Shown: positions 16,683 through 16,830 of the stretch, piece by piece
Layout of the letters: each line of letters starts with the position of its first letter
Numbering within the stretch: position 1 is the first letter of the stretch
Assembly (NCBI GenBank): GCA_023091735.1
Contig: JALKBU010001095.1
Span: 1-16,830 of the forward strand
Origin: Trichomonas tenax
Taxonomy: Eukaryota; Parabasalia; Trichomonadida; Trichomonadidae
DNA: 16,830 bases
Reading direction: 5' to 3'
Translations under genes and position numbers: made by a program
The notes under the pieces: generated by a model
Seen by the model: the letters and a program-made list of their open reading frames with translations, nothing else
The model's database searches: none
What the model was told of the DNA's origin: nothing

Positions 16683-16830
16683 CAACATGAGTAATGGTAA
16701 CCAGTCAGTTAACATCAAAATAAATCAAGACATTTTTTGATATAATATTGAATAATATATTTTTCATGCTTTATATATCCACAGCATTTTAGATGGGAAA
16801 ATTTTTCATTTGCCACCAAAATTAGACCTT
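16683..16830. other. AT-rich end of window
   Basis: AT-rich with no supported gene. On the minus strand a frame open at the window edge runs for about 22 codons and then stops. It could be the last codons of a gene entering from the right, but this cannot be judged here. Confidence 0.25.

Noticed and set aside
1..16830. tRNA, rRNA or CRISPR-like arrays
   Set aside because: Scanning for T-loop words (GTTCGAATC-like), snRNA signatures and regularly spaced repeats found nothing convincing, and the genome is eukaryotic.

Overview
The window looks like nuclear DNA of a parabasalid protist: Trichomonas vaginalis or a close relative such as Tritrichomonas. The reasons are AT-rich intergenic DNA, large intronless genes that stand out by higher GC, and trichomonad-like protein types (a giant BEACH protein, a PLAC8 protein, a short Ser/Thr kinase-like frame, and a decayed Cys/Asn-rich repetitive surface-protein-like frame). 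Several starts also carry a candidate TCA-Y-W initiator close to the ATG, as in T. vaginalis core promoters. Species assignment is inference; no rRNA or other marker gene is present.

Layout. 1-560: AT-rich DNA with a short coding-like frame (202-543) broken by one stop. 558-1484 (-): kinase-like pseudogene with two in-frame stops and two key Asp-to-Glu changes. 1485-3179: AT-rich gap with no supported gene, holding a 16-bp perfect palindrome at 3107-3122. 3180-3794 (-): intact small gene whose product is two copies of one unrecognised 63-residue domain joined by a charged linker. 3795-5678: long gap with a GC-richer island and, at 4288-4512, two adjacent ~100-nt imperfect palindromes. 5679-12743 (-): a 2354-residue BEACH protein that dominates the window. 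12744-14403: short upstream region of the BEACH gene, then two gene relics on the + strand. 14404-15664: AT-rich DNA with another large imperfect inverted repeat. 15665-16297 (+): PLAC8-domain gene. 16347-16682 (+): weakly supported small frame.

There is no operon logic; trichomonad genes are transcribed singly. The three well-supported intact genes (BEACH, duplicated-domain protein, PLAC8) have no obvious shared pathway. The BEACH and PLAC8 proteins are both of membrane-associated types. The rest is mostly gene decay and foldback-prone DNA, typical of a repeat-expanded trichomonad genome. The least explained signals are the paired palindromes at 4288-4512 and the duplicated-domain protein.
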